A stretch of 6,065 nt of DNA from Actinomycetes bacterium (GTDB lineage: Bacteria; Actinomycetota; Acidimicrobiia; Acidimicrobiales; Microtrichaceae): the NCBI GenBank assembly GCA_023437745.1, contig JAEZFI010000166.1:1-6065 (forward strand), read 5' to 3'. Of the stretch, positions 4,558 to 6,065 are shown one piece after another (within the stretch, counting starts at the first letter, position 1; each line of letters begins with the position of its first letter). The translations under genes were made by a program, and so were the position numbers. Below the pieces are notes generated by a model. It was not told the DNA's origin. It ran no database searches and saw only the letters and a program-made list of their open reading frames with translations.

Positions 4558-5400
4558 ATGACGGTCGCAGCGCCGCCACCCTTCACCCCCACCCGCCACG
4601 AACCGCTGGAGGTCGCGCCCGACACGTTCGTCATCTAGGCAGCGCACGGCGAGGGCGAGGCGCCCCAGGTCGTGCACATGAACTCGATGGTCATCCGGGG
4701 CGCGCAGCCGATCGTCGTGGACACCGGCGCCCCGGTCCACCGGGACCGCTACCTCGAGGACCTGTTCGGGTTGGTCGAACCGGACGACGTCCGGTGGGTG
4801 TTCGTCTCGCACGAGGACGTGGACCACGTCGGCAACCTCGAGGCGGTGATGGCGGCGTGCCCGAACGCCACGCTGGTCGCGTCGTGGTTCCTGTGCCAGC
4901 GGCTGGGGGTCGGCGGCCTCACCGTCCCGCCCACCCGGTGGCGGTGGCTCGGCGACGGCGAGACGCTCGACGTCGGGGACCGCACGCTGGCCGCAGTGCG
5001 GCCTCCGCTCTACGACGAGCCCACGACCCGTGGCCTGTTCGATCCGACGACCGGCGTGTACTGGGCGTCCGACGCGTTCGCCGCGCCGGTGGCGGCGCCG
5101 ACGCGGTGGGCCTCCGAGCTGGACCGCGACGAGTGGTCGGCCGGTTTCTCGACGTTCCAGCAGTGGAACAGCCCGTGGGTGTCGCTGGTGGACCCGGAGC
5201 GGTTCGCGGCCGAAGTCGGCCGCCTCGCCTGGATGGGTGTGCGGACGATCGCGACCTGCCACGGTCCGGCGATCGACGCCGGCATGGTGCCCGCGGCCTT
5301 CGACCTGATGGCACGGGTCCCGGGCATGGCGGTGCCGCCCCAGCCGGGGCAGCCGCTCCTGGACGAGATCGTCGCCTCGATGGCGGAGGTGGTGTCGTGA
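4558..5400 (+). CDS. MBL-fold (ODP/flavodiiron-like) protein, interrupted by an in-frame amber codon; possible pseudogene
   Basis: From ATG 4558 the frame reads MTVAAPPPFTPTRHEPLEVAPDTFVI, then TAG (codon 27), then AAHGEGEAPQVVHMNSMVIRGAQPIVVDTG onward to TGA 5398-5400, 280 codons in all. The C-terminal 242 residues can be made only by readthrough or by restart at GTG 4672 (codon 39) or ATG 4678 (codon 41). The fold shows VVDTG at 53-57, the metal motif SHEDVDH (H85-x-D87-x-D89-H90), YWASDAF with D172, and TCHGP with H235. This resembles the oxygen-binding di-iron (ODP) branch, but no separate flavodoxin domain follows, and a His at the usual fourth ligand position (RPPLYDEP region, about 148-155) is not evident. 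It is probably cytoplasmic. Its stop overlaps the lipoprotein start as GTGA. A sequence error is also possible. Confidence 0.8.
4636..4638 (+). other. In-frame amber (TAG) codon inside the MBL gene
   Basis: TAG is codon 27 counted from ATG 4558. Codons on both sides keep strong G/C third-position bias and family-like sequence (VAPDTFVI before, AAHGEGEAP after). Two neighbouring genes end in TAG, so the codon is a normal stop here. Confidence 0.85.
5385..5389 (+). promoter_or_regulatory. Shine-Dalgarno for the lipoprotein gene, inside the MBL 3' end
   Basis: GGAGG lies 7 nt before GTG 5397. Together with the GTGA overlap it sets the lipoprotein start and shows that the gene can load ribosomes even if translation of the MBL gene fails at the amber codon. 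Confidence 0.65.
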
Positions 5401-5996
5401 GCCGGCGCCGGCGTTGTCTCACCGTGGCCGCCCTCGGTGCGATCACGATCCTCGTGCCGGCGTGCGCCGACGACGACTCGGGGGCCGGTTCGCCCACGAC
5501 GGCGCCGTCGGCAGCGCCGTCGGCAGCGCCGTCGACGACGGTCGGGTCGCCGGCGACCACGCCGCAGGTCGTCGAGGTCGCGGCGGTGGACTTCCGCTTC
5601 GACCACCTGCCCGAGCGGGTGTCGGCTGGGAGCCGGCTGACGCTCGTGAACGAGAGCGGCTCTGAGCTCCACGAGCTGGTGGCGTTCCGGCTGGCCGACG
5701 ACGAGGAGCGGTCCGTCGAGGAGCTGATGGCGCTGCCGCCCGACGAGTTGATGGCCACGCTCGGGCAGCCGGCGACGGTGCTGCTGGCGACGCCGGGTGG
5801 GGAGCAGATCCCCGCTGTCGGCGACGGCACCCTGAGCGAGGCGGGGCGGTACGCGGTCATCTGCAGCATCCCGACGGGGGTCGACCCCGACGAGTACCTG
5901 GCAGCCGCGGCGGCGTCGCAGGGCGGTCCGCCCCAGGTCGCCGGCGGGCCCCCGCACCTCGTGCACGGCATGTTCGCCGAGCTCACGGTGGAGTAG
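5397..5996 (+). CDS. Cupredoxin-like lipoprotein, 199 aa
   Basis: An exported lipoprotein: the basic n-region RRRR (3-6), hydrophobic core (about 8-20) and lipobox-like VPAC place the lipidated cysteine at C23. A low-complexity Ala/Pro/Ser/Thr linker spans about 30-56. Residues 57-199 resemble a cupredoxin: strand VVEVAAVDFRF, then LTLVNESGSELHELVAF with H92, AGRYAVICSIP with C156, and PPHLVHGMFAELTVE with H187 or H190 and M192. H92, C156, one of the late His and M192 would make a type-1 copper site. About 30 residues separate C156 from the late His, more than in plastocyanin or azurin, which makes copper binding an inference. It probably sits on the outer face of the cytoplasmic membrane and may carry electrons or store copper. 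GTG 5397 overlaps the MBL stop by 4 nt. Full translation may suffer polar effects from the amber codon. Confidence 0.82.
   Translation: MSRRRRCLTVAALGAITILVPACADDDSGAGSPTTAPSAAPSAAPSTTVGSPATTPQVVEVAAVDFRFDHLPERVSAGSRLTLVNESGSELHELVAFRLADDEERSVEELMALPPDELMATLGQPATVLLATPGGEQIPAVGDGTLSEAGRYAVICSIPTGVDPDEYLAAAAASQGGPPQVAGGPPHLVHGMFAELTVE
5502..5534. repeat. Tandem repeat, 12-bp period, in the lipoprotein linker
   Basis: GCGCCGTCGGCA occurs at 5502-5513 and 5514-5525, followed by a partial GCGCCGTCG at 5526-5534. The in-frame four-residue unit (APSA) builds the flexible linker between the lipid anchor and the cupredoxin-like domain. Copy number could vary between strains. Confidence 0.8.
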
Positions 5997-6026
5997 CGGC
6001 CGTCGCTGCTACCGCCTACGCCCGTT

Positions 6027-6053
6027 CCGGGGGGGGGGGTACCCCCCCCCCGG
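6027..6053. repeat. G/C homopolymer palindrome at the window end
   Basis: CC, then 11 G, TA, 10 C and GG form an almost perfect palindrome. A further run of 10 G follows at 6055-6064. It lies 30 bases after the lipoprotein stop, where a terminator would be expected, but it has almost no loop and no U-tract. Such runs are also typical of sequencing or assembly error near a contig end. Confidence 0.7.
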
Positions 6054-6065
6054 CGGGGGGGGGGC

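Noticed and set aside
4636..4638. Amber recoding (pyrrolysine or a TAG-sense genetic code)
   Set aside because: Two neighbouring genes end in TAG at the expected length for their families, so TAG acts as a stop here. Nothing in the window suggests a special insertion element.
4384..5262. Minus-strand extension of the LuxR-type frame to give a 670-residue protein
   Set aside because: The extension lies antisense to the second MBL gene, has low-complexity Arg/His/Pro composition and no domain. GC-rich DNA keeps such frames open by chance.
4377..5396. Plus-strand extension upstream of the lipoprotein start
   Set aside because: It is an out-of-frame shadow of the MBL gene. The signal peptide, Shine-Dalgarno sequence and GTGA overlap fix the start at 5397.

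Overview
The window is very GC-rich, with codons ending mostly in G or C. Stops are TGA (six genes) or TAG (two genes), never TAA, and GTG starts occur. Two or three starts sit 7-9 nt behind a TAnnnT box, as in leaderless transcripts. This suggests an Actinomycetota chromosome, possibly Acidimicrobiia; the class is a guess. There is no tRNA, rRNA, CRISPR array, transposase or phage gene. No gap between genes exceeds about 175 bases.

Left part (1-1462): a partial minus-strand gene (1-319) and a plus-strand single-pass membrane protein (346-831), both unrecognised, diverge from a 26-bp gap. That gap holds two TAnnnT boxes back to back. A perfect 15-bp inverted repeat closes the membrane protein gene. 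An HNH endonuclease-family gene follows (950-1462).

Middle (1466-3225): a minus-strand pair consists of an MBL-fold metallohydrolase (2817-1864) and arfB, the ribosome-rescue peptidyl-tRNA hydrolase (1867-1466). They overlap as ATGA, and arfB has no ribosome-binding site of its own, so its translation is probably coupled. Diverging from the pair is a MmcQ/YjbR-family gene with a likely leaderless GTG start (2854-3225).

Right part (3250-5996): a GAF-like/LuxR-type regulator on the minus strand diverges from a two-gene plus-strand operon. The operon encodes a second MBL-fold protein (HxDxDH type, like the ODP/flavodiiron branch) and a cupredoxin-like lipoprotein, overlapping as GTGA. This regulator, cytoplasmic metalloprotein and exported copper-type protein set is the best candidate for an uncharacterised redox or metal-response module. 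The MBL gene carries an in-frame TAG at codon 27, with coding sequence intact on both sides. It could be a recent nonsense mutation, a sequence error, readthrough, or a restart at codon 39 or 41.

The last 40 bases are an extreme G/C homopolymer palindrome and may be an artefact.
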